Source of the DNA: Methanoplanus sp. FWC-SCC4
GTDB lineage: Archaea > Halobacteriota > Methanomicrobia > Methanomicrobiales > Methanomicrobiaceae
Assembly (NCBI RefSeq): GCF_032878975.1
Contig: NZ_CP043875.1
Span: 124,001-188,000, forward strand
Length of the DNA stretch: 64,000 nucleotides
Direction of reading: 5' to 3'
This document shows, piece after piece, positions 34,433 through 44,564 of this stretch; within the stretch, counting starts at the first letter, position 1; each line of letters opens with the position of its first letter. Under the pieces are notes generated by a model. It did no database searches. It was not told the DNA's origin and saw only the letters and a program-made list of their open reading frames with translations. Both the position numbers and the translations under genes were made by a program.

Positions 34433-35409
34433 GGGACAGTCACCTTTGAGAGAATACTGTCTATTATATTGTCAGGTGTAATCCTGTCGGCATGTGCCTC
34501 ATAATTTAACAGGATTCTGTGTCTTAAAACATCATGAGCAACCTTCCTGACATCATCAGGTGTTGAGTGAACTCTTCCGTCTGTAAGTGCCGCTGCCTTG
34601 GAACAGAGTATGAGGTTTATTGATGCCCTTGGAGAAGCACCGTTTTGAATGTAATCCTTTAGATCCAGCCCGTACTTTTCAGGGTGTCTTGTTGCATCAA
34701 CAATTTCAGCCACATATCTGTCAACAGTCTCATCGGTATATATTGATCTGACAAACTGTTGAATTTCAAGAATCCGCTCTTTTGAAATGATCTGTTCGGG
34801 AACCGGGGGTGCTGTGCCGGTAAACCTCCTGATTATTTTCATTTCATCTTCAACACACGGGTAATCCATCAGAATTTTTAGCATAAACCTGTCAGTCTGT
34901 GCTTCGGGCAGAGGGTATGTTCCCTCCGACTCAATCGGGTTTTGTGTGGCCAGAACAAAAAACGGAGTGTCAAGGCGGTATGTTTCTCCCTGGATTGTGA
35001 CCTGTTTCTCCTGCATTGCCTCTAAAAGTGCTGACTGAACTTTTGGGGGTGCCCGGTTTATCTCATCTGCAAGGACAATGTTGCTGAAAACAGGCCCCTT
35101 TATCGTTTCAAAGCCTCCGGTTTTCTGCTGGTATATTTTGGTGCCTGTAATGTCTGCCGGAAGGAGATCGGGGGTGAACTGGATTCTTGCAAAGGAAGAT
35201 CCTATTGACTCTGAAAGCGTCTTTATCAGAAGGGTTTTTGCAATTCCGGGAACACCTTCCAAAAGGACGTGGCCACCTGCCGCAAGAGATATTATCACCG
35301 AGTCAATTACCTCCTCCTGTCCGATGATTACCTTTTTAATCTCATTTTCAAGCTTTTTTAAATCCTTAGAATAATCTGCCGCATTTTCTTCATTGCTGTT
35401 GGAAATCAT
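34429..35409 (-). CDS. MoxR family AAA+ ATPase
   Basis: This 326-residue AAA+ ATPase has the Walker A motif GVPGIAKTL at about 52-60, Walker B/DEIN in VLADEINRAPPKVQSALLEAMQ, and the sensor region FVLATQNPIESEGTYPLPEAQ. RFMLK and SPRASINLIL follow. MoxR proteins act as chaperones in complex maturation together with VWA-domain partners, which follow in the same operon. It is first in the operon, with its promoter in 35410-35729. Confidence 0.93.
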   Translation of the reverse strand: MISNSNEENAADYSKDLKKLENEIKKVIIGQEEVIDSVIISLAAGGHVLLEGVPGIAKTLLIKTLSESIGSSFARIQFTPDLLPADITGTKIYQQKTGGFETIKGPVFSNIVLADEINRAPPKVQSALLEAMQEKQVTIQGETYRLDTPFFVLATQNPIESEGTYPLPEAQTDRFMLKILMDYPCVEDEMKIIRRFTGTAPPVPEQIISKERILEIQQFVRSIYTDETVDRYVAEIVDATRHPEKYGLDLKDYIQNGASPRASINLILCSKAAALTDGRVHSTPDDVRKVAHDVLRHRILLNYEAHADRITPDNIIDSILSKVTVP

Positions 35410-35729
35410 ATTACCGGTTCCTGAATTATAAGCTAATAGTAAAATTGTTCTCTCTTATCTATCTTGTTTGCTGTTCCACAAAAAATTGAATTTTTCTCAT
35501 TATTTTTCTTAAAATTGTCTTTAGAAGTAATTTTTGAAATTTTTTCAGATTTTATCTGCAAGATGTGTTAACCATATGTAATTAATATCTTTGGACAAAA
35601 ATCTGAAAATTAACAAAAAGGTCTGCGCAGAAAAATGTACCCTGATAATCCGGAAAAATAATTATCATCATATTTTCAGGTGAATAATCCAATATTTGTC
35701 TTTAAAAAGAATAAAGGAAGAATTATCCC
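35410..35729. other. Intergenic region between the moxR operon and a large surface protein gene
   Basis: This AT-rich stretch follows the end of the surface protein gene (minus strand) and precedes moxR (also minus). It should contain the moxR promoter, but many AT-rich runs make any TATA choice arbitrary. Oligo-T runs on the minus strand are present. I see no gene or clear repeat. Confidence 0.4.
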
Positions 35730-38700
35730 TTATTTTCTTCTGGAAACCATTGCAATAGACAGAATCATTGCAATAACTCCAAATACCATAAGATATCCTG
35801 ATAAAAGCGGTGCTTTGTTAGATTTTGTGGTATCTTTGTTTGTGTTTGTATCCGGAGTGTTTTCATCTTTGTCCCGGTTGTTCACTGACTTTTCTTCGGT
35901 TGTTTTTGATGTGTCCGGTATGACAGAATCTTCTGCAAATATTGCAAAGTAACCGAATCTGTCTGTGTCTGCGTAGTAATTCAGAACTCCGTTTTCAGTA
36001 TCCTCATAAACAGTTGAGAGAGCCCTCCACTCTTCTTCTGAAGAGTCGTATATGAGGAGTTTAACTTTATCCGGTGATGCTTTGCAATCGTCCATCCAGG
36101 TTTCCGGTACTGAGAATTTTATGGTTGCCATTTCAATTGACCCGGGAGTGGTGTAGTAGTCTTTAATCACAATATACTGATAGACTGCTTCTTCTGGATT
36201 GTCTGCCCCGTCCGGCTTTTTACCTTTCTCAGTTGTAATCATTATCTTTGCAAGGTCTTCTTTTGGAAGAACCGAGACTGAGCTTACAGCTGACTGATCC
36301 AGTTCAAAAGTGACTTTTTCTCCTGCAATAATCTTTTCTGCAGAATCAATTCCAAGTGAGCTCTTTCCTCCTGATGTGTAAGAGCTGCTACTGCCTGTGT
36401 CCGGTGACGGGGTGTTTTCAGCAGTTACAGCTGCAAGACCAAATGTTGAAAGACCGTGTGGTGATACACCTTCAAACAACAGGTTATCTCCGTTGGTTCC
36501 TTTGTAGATTGTCTCTAAGACCTCTTTTGTGCCCTCTTCCGAAACACGGATGATTCTTACAGAATTAATTCCGCCGTTTGCGTCCACCCATGATTTTGGA
36601 ACAACCATGTTGATCTTTGCGGATTTGATATCCCTTCCGTTGTTAAGATTGGTTTTTACAATCTTCATTGAGTATGCAACGTCCTTTATTTTCAGACCTG
36701 CATTTGTTGCGGCAATCTGGAATGATGCACCTTCCTCGGGAGCTCCCTTCTCAATTGTTGTCTCAAGGGCCGCTGCGTCAGGTATGCCGTTTAATTCAAG
36801 CTCTACCGCTCCGGAAACCTGTCCGAGATCGCTTAACATGGTGTCAACGGGTGCTGTTTCAAGAACAATGTCGCTTACCTCTCCTGTAATCTCGTCTCCT
36901 TCTTCAGTTACAGGCTCGTCAGTCTCAAATTTAAGTCTGAAACCGTTGCCCGGAACTTCGATCTCAGTTCCGTTTGTTACAACAGCTTTGCCTTTCTTTA
37001 CCCTGACCTCTGTTTTGCCGTTTTCCTTCTTCGTCAAATTTGCATTAGATGAATCGATGACCTTTTTCTCTGTCTTTTTACCGTCATCGATGATCTCATC
37101 AGCATATCTGTTGTGTGGTTTTACAAGCGGGTATTCATCTATGTTTGCATCGTTGATTGTAAACGGAGTGTCTCCTATTCCGTTGCCGTCCTGGTCCTGA
37201 CCCTCATATCCTGTCCAGTAATTTCCAGCAAAATTTTTGAAATTCCGGCCATTGTAACTGTATGATGTCTGCGAGTTTTCCTTCCATATCTGGGCGGTAT
37301 TATCCCTGTCATATATGATTTTGTCTGACGGAACATTGAAGGAGTTCATTGAGAAGATGTTTCCTGTGGATTTAGCTCCTCCCATGTAAATTGCGGTATA
37401 GGATATCCGGGAAATATCATTTTTAATAAATCTGTTTCCTGTTGAAATACCAAGTATTCCAAAGACTCTCTGAGAATCGGTAATTGTGTTTGATTCAAGG
37501 AGATTGTTTACAGCACTGTTCAGGTAGAAAGCATACATTCTGCAGCTTACTGAATTGTTGGTGATTATGCTCTCTGATGAGCTGTCAATTCTGAATCCTG
37601 ATGTACTTGCGTCTGAAATTGTGTTTTTATCAGCTGTATTTTTATTTGCTGAGGAGAACCAGATACCGTTAGTTCCGCCCTTTACATTATTGTTGGAAAT
37701 TTCATTCTTTTCTGAGTTTGATTTTGCATAAATTCCTGTTCCTGATGATGATTTAGAGAAAACATAGTTGTCAGAAACCAAATTCTCTGATGAATCTTCA
37801 AGATATATGTGGTAAATTGAATTTTCCACTGTGTTGTCATGCAGGTTGTTTGAACCGCCGCCAATTGATGCAATACCAAACCATCCTGTATTGACAATGT
37901 TATCTGAAATTTCACATCCTGAAACACCGTTGAGCATTATGGCTGCATGGTTTCTTGTACTGAAATCTTTGGAACTGTAGCCTGCTGATACATTAAGTCC
38001 TGATATTTTCACATCATCAATTGATACAGTGATTGTGTCAATGTGTGTATCTGCCGGAATTATGTTCACCAAAGCAGGGTCATCTTCTGATTTAATTGTC
38101 AGGAATTTATCGATAACCAGGTTTTCTGTGTAGGTTCCGGGTTTTACAACAATTACATCCCAGTCATATGCAGCGCTTACTGCGTCAGTTAGGTTTTCAT
38201 AATCGCCGCTGCCTGAAGCATCAACATACCATGTTTTGGGCTGGTGGTCTGCCGGGACAACTCTGAGTATTGCTTTTCCGGAAAATGCATCTTTAGAGGC
38301 TGTTATGTTTGTATTTCCTGCTTTTGATGATGTAAACAGACCTGTTTTTATGTCAATTGTTCCTATGCTGTTGTCTTCAACTGACCATGTGATGTCTGTT
38401 ACATCCATTACATTGTCATACTGGTCATATACTGTTGCATTGAAATCCTGTTTTTCACCGGCACGGAGCACTGCAACATCAGGTGATACTGCGATGTCGT
38501 CAATCTTTGGAAGGTCTATTGTAATTTCACTGACACGGCGGCATTCCTGATTTGAGCCGACGAAGTTTAAAGGCCAGTATGTCATCTTTTGTCCTGCAGG
38601 TGAATCGTATATTGCTAATTCCCTGATCTCCTTCCCGTCGAGTCTGTATGCGAGAATGAGATTGTTAGCTTCAAGAAGTTCTGTGCTTCTTACAGTTACT

Positions 38701-41525
38701 GTTGTATCTCTGTCTCCTTTTCTGTGGCTGTATTTTCCGGGGATTGTTATTGTGTAACCTTTACCTGCAAGTTCTGTGTTGAAGGTATTTTCATCTTCGT
38801 CATCCACAAGACCAACTATGGTTTTAAGGCTTACACCTTCCCAGATTTTTCCCGTATAATCTGTGTATGATGCTGATTCATTCTTTGAGAGTGATATGAA
38901 CTGATCCTTTGTGATTATTTTCTGTTCTTCTGTGTTTACTGTAAGTGTCCAGTCTGATGATTCACCGACTGTTATGTCAGCACCTGCTGTAACACCTTTG
39001 ATTGTGATAGTGATTCTTGTATCTCCGGTTTTTAATGCCGTGAAGAGACCGTCACTGTCAATTGTTCCTATGGTGTTATCAGAAACAGACCATTCACATT
39101 TTGGATCTTCAATAATGACATTCGCATCGTCATATGCGGTAACCGTGAATTGCTGTAAGTCTCCCTGATAGAGTTCTTCAACAGTGTCTGGTATAAGAAC
39201 GATTCTTGAAGGAACTATGTCATTTTCACTGACTGTTACTTCTGTTGTTTTTGTTATATCGCCTGAGGAAACTGTTATTGTTGTTTTTCCTTCCTTATCT
39301 GATGTAAAAAGTCCTGATTTGTCAATAACTCCGACTGTTGCGTTTGAACTTGTCCATGTGAACTCTGTTGAAGGGATCTCGTATCCTTCTGCTGTCAGTC
39401 CCTTTGCTGAAAATTCAATTGTTTTCCCGGGGCGTATTGCCTTGTTTTCAGGCGAGAGTGTAATTTCTGAAAGGACAGGGTCGGATTCGATTACATTAAC
39501 TGTAATTTGTGAGGTTTTGCCGCCTGCACTGACACTGAGTTCGGTTGTGCCGGCTTTTACTGCTGTAAACAGTCCTGTATCAGTAACTGTACCGACTGTC
39601 GGGTCTGTTACTGACCATTCATAGTCGGTATTGTAAACTTTGCCTGATGTTGAATTCAGTGCAGATGCTGAAAACTGATATGTGGTATCCTTTTTGAGCA
39701 CCGGATTTGAAGGTGTGACTGCAACAGAGTCAACATACGGAACTTCACCTGTTACATAACATCCGCTTAAACCGTTGTTTGCCCATCCGATGATTCCGGG
39801 TGCCTGGTTGCTTGATGCAAGCCATCCGTAAATGTTGAATGTGGCAAAGGTTTCGAGTTTATTAAAGCTGTAGTCAACTTTGAGCATTCCGTGGTTGATG
39901 TCATCATTGTTGAATCCGACAATGCCTGTGTAGAGATCAATAAACATCAGTTTGTAGTCATTTTCCGTGTTTATATCCTGCCCGCTGTATAATGCGATGT
40001 TTTTAACTTTTGGAGGTCTCCATCCCTGTGGGGTGTATAAAAAGTCGTCCTTGTCAAATGTTTCAGTGTATGCTGCACCTACAAATGTTCTATTTGATAC
40101 ATCTGCTTCAGTCCACCTGTAACCGGTTGCGGTTATCTCCACTTCAAAGTCATCCGGAATTGTTCCGTTGACTGCAAGGAGCAGTATGGCGTTGTCCTTT
40201 CTTCCCTGTCCGCCTGTGTCGGTCAGATAAAATGTTCCTGTTGTAGAATTTGTTTTAATGATCTTTGGTGTTGCATCATCAGAAACGTCTGTGATTTTCA
40301 TTGCGTTTAGACCGCCGCCAAACTGCATGAAGTAGGTGTCATTTCCGTACTTGTCATATCTGGCGCCGTTTTCGTTGGATACTTTTACATAAAGACCGTT
40401 TTCCTCAGACATTGCACCGGGATCCACAATCTCATTTGCAACTGTTACTGATGCTGTTCCTTTTATTTCTCCGGCAGAGGCAACAATAGTTCCGCTGCCT
40501 TTTCCTGAGGAGGTGAAAAGTCCTTCCCCGTTAATTTCTCCGATTGCAGGATTTGTGAATGACCATGAAATTTCCACATTATTCATGGGTTTATTGTACT
40601 GATCATAAACAGTTGCAGAAAACTGCTGTGTTTTGCCGGGGTTTACAGTAATGATTCCCGGAGCAACCTCAACAGATATGGCTATTGGTTCACCTGGGAT
40701 GGGCGGTACTGTCTGTGAAATTAATATGCCGCCTTTATCTGCATCCTGTGTCCATTCTATGTTTTTAAGAGCGTTACGGTATCCATAGACACTAATTGCA
40801 GCAGCTGAGTTGAGATTACTAAAAGAGTATTCAACCTTTGCAAATCCGTTGTCAATAATCGTTGCATTGGCATCGAATTTTTCTTTGTTGATGGAACCCA
40901 CATTAAGGTCAATAAACATCAGGCTGAAAGTGTTTTCAGTGTCTGTCATGTTCTGGCCTTTGTATATCGGGTAATTGGCACATCCGGCAGGACGCCAGAT
41001 TTGCGGTCCGTATGTGAAGTTATCTTTTGTAAATGATGCTTTTAATGCACCTGATTTGTATGATATGTTTTCATACACAGGAGCTGCTTCTATAACGGAA
41101 TTTCCTTCCCACTGGTATCCGCTTGAGTTGATGTCAAGCCTGAAATCGTCAGGGATTGTTCCGTTGACTGCAACCATCAGCAAAAGTGCATCGTAGTACC
41201 CTTTTCCACCGTCTGTTGGCAGGAAGAAAGTTCCCTCTTTTTTACCAGTCTGAATAAAACTCTCGGTATCTCTTGAGAATTCCGGAGTTTCACTGACATG
41301 AAGTGCATTCAGACCCTGAAATTCACTTTTGAATAATATGTGATAGGTCTGATTTCCATAACTGTCATATGCGATACTGTTCTCCGCTTCGACATAAATG
41401 TCTGTGTGCGAAGGCAAGGTTGTAGTTTCTGCTGCTGCGGGGGATGCAAAAACTGCAACTGCCAGCAGGCAGATTAAAGCAAACAATGTCGTAAGCTTTA
41501 TATGGTCAATACTCTGTTTTCTCAT
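35730..41525 (-). CDS. Giant surface protein A: two-unit domains, Ig-like repeats, SUOX-like domain, beta-helix, PGF-pre-PGF domain
   Basis: This 1931-residue exported protein has a signal peptide at 1-32. Two copies of a two-unit surface domain follow at about 45-280 and 375-595 (markers: NALHVS, GTFFLPTDGG, NGTIPDDF, then YGPQIWRPAG, LMFIDL). Big_2-type Ig-like repeats lie at about 282-365, three between 595 and 855, and one at 1005-1095 (recurring VGTVTDTGLFTA-type turns). A domain resembling the sulfite-oxidase-type pterin fold lies at about 858-1005 but has no ligand Cys. A NosD-like parallel beta-helix opens with WYVDASGSGDYENL at about 1099-1480. A PGF-pre-PGF-type domain (about 1720-1858), an acidic/Thr linker and a C-terminal helix ending SRRK complete it. 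The final helix lacks a PGF motif. Likely a cell-envelope or adhesion protein. Confidence 0.85.
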   Translation of the reverse strand: MRKQSIDHIKLTTLFALICLLAVAVFASPAAAETTTLPSHTDIYVEAENSIAYDSYGNQTYHILFKSEFQGLNALHVSETPEFSRDTESFIQTGKKEGTFFLPTDGGKGYYDALLLMVAVNGTIPDDFRLDINSSGYQWEGNSVIEAAPVYENISYKSGALKASFTKDNFTYGPQIWRPAGCANYPIYKGQNMTDTENTFSLMFIDLNVGSINKEKFDANATIIDNGFAKVEYSFSNLNSAAAISVYGYRNALKNIEWTQDADKGGILISQTVPPIPGEPIAISVEVAPGIITVNPGKTQQFSATVYDQYNKPMNNVEISWSFTNPAIGEINGEGLFTSSGKGSGTIVASAGEIKGTASVTVANEIVDPGAMSEENGLYVKVSNENGARYDKYGNDTYFMQFGGGLNAMKITDVSDDATPKIIKTNSTTGTFYLTDTGGQGRKDNAILLLAVNGTIPDDFEVEITATGYRWTEADVSNRTFVGAAYTETFDKDDFLYTPQGWRPPKVKNIALYSGQDINTENDYKLMFIDLYTGIVGFNNDDINHGMLKVDYSFNKLETFATFNIYGWLASSNQAPGIIGWANNGLSGCYVTGEVPYVDSVAVTPSNPVLKKDTTYQFSASALNSTSGKVYNTDYEWSVTDPTVGTVTDTGLFTAVKAGTTELSVSAGGKTSQITVNVIESDPVLSEITLSPENKAIRPGKTIEFSAKGLTAEGYEIPSTEFTWTSSNATVGVIDKSGLFTSDKEGKTTITVSSGDITKTTEVTVSENDIVPSRIVLIPDTVEELYQGDLQQFTVTAYDDANVIIEDPKCEWSVSDNTIGTIDSDGLFTALKTGDTRITITIKGVTAGADITVGESSDWTLTVNTEEQKIITKDQFISLSKNESASYTDYTGKIWEGVSLKTIVGLVDDEDENTFNTELAGKGYTITIPGKYSHRKGDRDTTVTVRSTELLEANNLILAYRLDGKEIRELAIYDSPAGQKMTYWPLNFVGSNQECRRVSEITIDLPKIDDIAVSPDVAVLRAGEKQDFNATVYDQYDNVMDVTDITWSVEDNSIGTIDIKTGLFTSSKAGNTNITASKDAFSGKAILRVVPADHQPKTWYVDASGSGDYENLTDAVSAAYDWDVIVVKPGTYTENLVIDKFLTIKSEDDPALVNIIPADTHIDTITVSIDDVKISGLNVSAGYSSKDFSTRNHAAIMLNGVSGCEISDNIVNTGWFGIASIGGGSNNLHDNTVENSIYHIYLEDSSENLVSDNYVFSKSSSGTGIYAKSNSEKNEISNNNVKGGTNGIWFSSANKNTADKNTISDASTSGFRIDSSSESIITNNSVSCRMYAFYLNSAVNNLLESNTITDSQRVFGILGISTGNRFIKNDISRISYTAIYMGGAKSTGNIFSMNSFNVPSDKIIYDRDNTAQIWKENSQTSYSYNGRNFKNFAGNYWTGYEGQDQDGNGIGDTPFTINDANIDEYPLVKPHNRYADEIIDDGKKTEKKVIDSSNANLTKKENGKTEVRVKKGKAVVTNGTEIEVPGNGFRLKFETDEPVTEEGDEITGEVSDIVLETAPVDTMLSDLGQVSGAVELELNGIPDAAALETTIEKGAPEEGASFQIAATNAGLKIKDVAYSMKIVKTNLNNGRDIKSAKINMVVPKSWVDANGGINSVRIIRVSEEGTKEVLETIYKGTNGDNLLFEGVSPHGLSTFGLAAVTAENTPSPDTGSSSSYTSGGKSSLGIDSAEKIIAGEKVTFELDQSAVSSVSVLPKEDLAKIMITTEKGKKPDGADNPEEAVYQYIVIKDYYTTPGSIEMATIKFSVPETWMDDCKASPDKVKLLIYDSSEEEWRALSTVYEDTENGVLNYYADTDRFGYFAIFAEDSVIPDTSKTTEEKSVNNRDKDENTPDTNTNKDTTKSNKAPLLSGYLMVFGVIAMILSIAMVSRRK

Positions 41526-42012
41526 GTGTAATCACTGTTTTTGGTTCTGATTTTCTGTTGAAACTCTAAAGTACGAAATTTACAGTTTTTATGATGGTGA
41601 TATGATCGATATAAGTTTCCGCTTATAACTTTGTTAATTATACTTGATTTACAAAAGAGGTACAAAGGGGTTATTTCTGAGTAAAGCTGCAATTTATAAT
41701 TTAAATGATTCAGAAATAAAATAAAAAAAATATTGAATTTTGAGAGTCTATTGTAAAAAATAATAATTATATGGTATCTTTTTCAAAAAATTTCCTTATA
41801 TCTTGTATTTTCACAAATCTCCTAATTGTGCAAAAGGCGCACAGTATAACCATTTTAGGCTCAACAATGATGTGCTTTTATGCAAAACGTTTATATTTTA
41901 AGTTTTTTTGAAATTATTATTACATATTGGGAAAACAGGCAAAAAAAATTATTTTCAGGATATCATTATTTTAATTTACTATTTTTTAATTAAACAGTAT
42001 AATCTCAGGTTT
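41526..42012. other. AT-rich intergenic region upstream of surface protein A
   Basis: About 490 bases of very AT-rich sequence contain the promoter of the minus-strand surface protein gene. TATA-like stretches occur near 41610-41645, beside GTTAATTATAC, a variant of a TTAATTAAC-type motif found upstream of other surface protein genes here. A 61-codon plus-strand frame at 41908-42093 overlaps the next gene and is not convincing. Confidence 0.45.
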
Positions 42013-43680
42013 TTATCCGTTTGTTTCTTCCGGTACCAAAGACCACACTTTTTTGCCGTAACTGCCAAGGTCGACCTCCATAAATGCCTTTGAAGGATCA
42101 AATTCTGAATCATCAGGGATCTCAAATACAAGGCTGGACTCAAACTTTACCGTTCTGTCAAGCCACTTGCTGGTATACGGGACTCCGAAGGTTGTCATAT
42201 ATTTGTCCGGTGTTTTGTCCTTGTATGAATTGCTGTCGTATATTAGTGTGTACGCAGTTTTAGGCGGTGTCTTTATTTTTTGCTGACTTCCTCCGCGGTA
42301 ACCCATGTGTGTGACCTCGACAACGACTGCGAGATAGCGGTTGCCGTAATCCGGATATAAAATTTCAAATTTGTTGTCTTCCTTCATCTTTATTGATTTG
42401 CTTTTCCGGAAATCCTTCACATTTATCGAAATGTCGTTTGATTTCCCTGCATCCTTATAGTGAAAAGGTGTGTTTATTGGCATTTTGTCTTCAAACACCT
42501 TTTGTGGTGAAATCTTTACTTCCTTTAAACAAAAACCGGCTTTGCCGGTCTGATCCCTGACTGAGTTTATCTTTTCAAAACAGTTGCCAAGGTAAAAGTT
42601 ACCTTCATCGAGAACTTCCTCATCAAATCTGGTGATCCCGTACCAGTAGTCTGATGCCGCAGAAGAGAGATCGTCAATTGCTGAACTAAAATCGGTTTTT
42701 ACTTTATGTGCCCCCGCGGAAAGAGGCATTTTGGATAACTCCTCCTGAATTTCCCTGCATTCTCTAAGAATTTCATCTGAAAAATCAGCAACGGCTGAGT
42801 AATCATTCATTTCTCCTGATTTCTGCAATCTGTCAATCTTTGTAATTATTTCGAGTGATTTTTCATCAACATAATTATAGAAATAATCATCAGCATTGTA
42901 TTTCTCTGAATAATCATCATCCGGAATAACTAACCCGACTGTTTCAAATGGTCTTTCATAATGAAGGGTTATTTTGTTTTGCTGAAACTCTGCCGCAGAC
43001 CAGCCTTTGTACTTTATATATGCCCCGTCTGATAGTGTGCCTTTGATTTTTAAGAAATCCTCGGCATTGATCAAAAATCTGACCAGAGGCTCATCCTGTG
43101 TTTCGGTTTTGTAATATACTGCGACAAATCCTGCATTTTTCCCGGGAGCTGTCTCGTAAACATTGCGGACTATATTGGATGCATCCTCTTCGTACCACCA
43201 TAATGTTTTGGAAAGATCATCTTTTGCCTCAGGTGTTGTCAGGACAATTTTTATTCCGTTCTTTCTCCCGAGATATTTGGGATTTGCCAGAAAAGAGTCT
43301 GTTATCAGACTGTATATTTCGATATCACATTTTTTGAGAATCTTTCCCGCACCTACAAAAGAATCTCTTTCATTTTTTATTGCACTGATGATTTCATCTG
43401 GATTATCAGCTGTATTTTCACCGATGTTAAAAATTATCTCAAATTCTTTTTCAACCGGTGCAATATTCCCTGTGATATTTATCGGCAGGGGATCCTGTTT
43501 ATCATCTGATATTACCGCGGCGTTATTAAGGGGATTATCAGTTCCTTTTTCATCCTGAATAAATTCAGAATCATAGAAACTGTTGTAACCTGAAACCGCT
43601 GTACACCCGATTATAGCAGTCAGTAGTAAAGTAATTGTAATAAATTTTGGGAATTTCATTACTGAGATTTTCTTATTCAA
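42013..43680 (-). CDS. Putative exported lipoprotein of unknown function
   Basis: This 555-residue protein has an N-terminal hydrophobic stretch and a lipobox-like TAIIGCTAV near residues 18-27, suggesting lipid attachment after signal cleavage. A second possible start lies at Met-8. The middle region is mixed alpha/beta and not recognised. The last 170 residues form a beta-rich domain (NRYLAVVVEVTHMGYRGG, SSLVFEIPDDSEFDPSKAF) resembling the immunoglobulin-like DUF4352/telokin-type domains of exported lipoproteins. It is transcribed alone on the minus strand, divergent from the TiaS-like/ECF operon. No function can be assigned. Confidence 0.7.
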   Translation of the reverse strand: MNKKISVMKFPKFITITLLLTAIIGCTAVSGYNSFYDSEFIQDEKGTDNPLNNAAVISDDKQDPLPINITGNIAPVEKEFEIIFNIGENTADNPDEIISAIKNERDSFVGAGKILKKCDIEIYSLITDSFLANPKYLGRKNGIKIVLTTPEAKDDLSKTLWWYEEDASNIVRNVYETAPGKNAGFVAVYYKTETQDEPLVRFLINAEDFLKIKGTLSDGAYIKYKGWSAAEFQQNKITLHYERPFETVGLVIPDDDYSEKYNADDYFYNYVDEKSLEIITKIDRLQKSGEMNDYSAVADFSDEILRECREIQEELSKMPLSAGAHKVKTDFSSAIDDLSSAASDYWYGITRFDEEVLDEGNFYLGNCFEKINSVRDQTGKAGFCLKEVKISPQKVFEDKMPINTPFHYKDAGKSNDISINVKDFRKSKSIKMKEDNKFEILYPDYGNRYLAVVVEVTHMGYRGGSQQKIKTPPKTAYTLIYDSNSYKDKTPDKYMTTFGVPYTSKWLDRTVKFESSLVFEIPDDSEFDPSKAFMEVDLGSYGKKVWSLVPEETNG

Positions 43681-43850
43681 ACCTAATATGTATTGTTTTA
43701 GTGGCGATGGGATTTAACCATGTAAATTTAATTTAATTAACATCTGCTTTAATTAGTAACACTTTTTTAATAAGGATATAGATTATTATCAGTAATAAAA
43801 AGGAATTAGAATAATCATATTCGATAAAATCAAACCGGAAGTGCAAATTA

Positions 43851-44555
43851 ATGACAATTTATCTTGCGATGGATGATACTGACAACCTTGACTCACGGGG
43901 CACCGGAAAACTTGCCCGTGCAGCGGCATCGGCAATTGCAAAAGAATACCCGGTAAAGGGAGTAACCCGGCATCAGCTTTTTGTTCATGAGGACATCCCT
44001 TTTACATCGCATAACAGCTGCGGTGTAATTCATATTGAGGCATCCGGAAACGATGCAAAGGAATGGATATTTGAAACCGCAAAGGAAGTCATGCTTGATG
44101 ACTTCATAGATGGCAGTGATCCCGGTATTGCAGTTGCCGGAAGAGAGGACATTAAGGAACCTCTGATATCCTTTGGACGTGATGCCCAGAGAGTTGTTTT
44201 GAACCAGGAAAAAGCCCGCACTCTTGCAAAGAATCTTGGGATCAGACTTGAAGGACTCGGAGGGACTGAAGACGGTGTCATTGGCACAATGGCGGGTCTG
44301 GGACTTGCATGCACCTTAAATGACGGACGTTACCTCATGCTTGGGAAAATACGCGAGATGACCGGCCCTGCCGAGGTTTCGACACTTCTTGATGCAGGAA
44401 TTGATGTGGTATACACAATGGATGGCAGAAGAGTTAACGATGGTCTTATAATAATTGCCGAGGGCAAATCTGCAAAGCCCTGTCCTGTTGACGGCAGGGC
44501 CGTTCTTTTCGTTGAAGAGATAGACGGCGAATATCATGCCGTAAAGAGAGGATAG
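43851..44555 (+). CDS. TiaS-related DDTD-motif protein at the head of an ECF transporter operon
   Basis: This 234-residue protein begins IYLAMDDTDNLDSRGTGKLAR, the ATP/Mg-binding start of the kinase-like domain of tRNA(Ile2)-agmatinylcytidine synthetase. It also has SHNSCGVIHIEASG, DPGIAVAG and LGGTEDGVIGTMAGLGLA. It is about half the length of TiaS and lacks the tRNA-binding OB and zinc-ribbon parts, so a small-molecule kinase or synthetase is more likely than tRNA modification. It is 10 bases upstream of the next gene and so probably in the operon with the ECF transporter. It is the third DDTD-motif protein in the window, besides the marker-11 pair. Confidence 0.75.
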   Translation: MTIYLAMDDTDNLDSRGTGKLARAAASAIAKEYPVKGVTRHQLFVHEDIPFTSHNSCGVIHIEASGNDAKEWIFETAKEVMLDDFIDGSDPGIAVAGREDIKEPLISFGRDAQRVVLNQEKARTLAKNLGIRLEGLGGTEDGVIGTMAGLGLACTLNDGRYLMLGKIREMTGPAEVSTLLDAGIDVVYTMDGRRVNDGLIIIAEGKSAKPCPVDGRAVLFVEEIDGEYHAVKRG

Positions 44556-44564
44556 AGAAAAAAT

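Noticed and set aside
36000-41400. Tandem DNA repeats or a CRISPR-like array in the giant gene
   Set aside because: The repetition is at protein level (Ig-like and beta-helix repeats). No identical DNA repeats with regular spacers were seen.
43851-44555. Full tRNA(Ile2)-agmatinylcytidine synthetase TiaS
   Set aside because: Only the DDTD-containing domain is present. The length is about half of TiaS and the tRNA-binding domains are missing.
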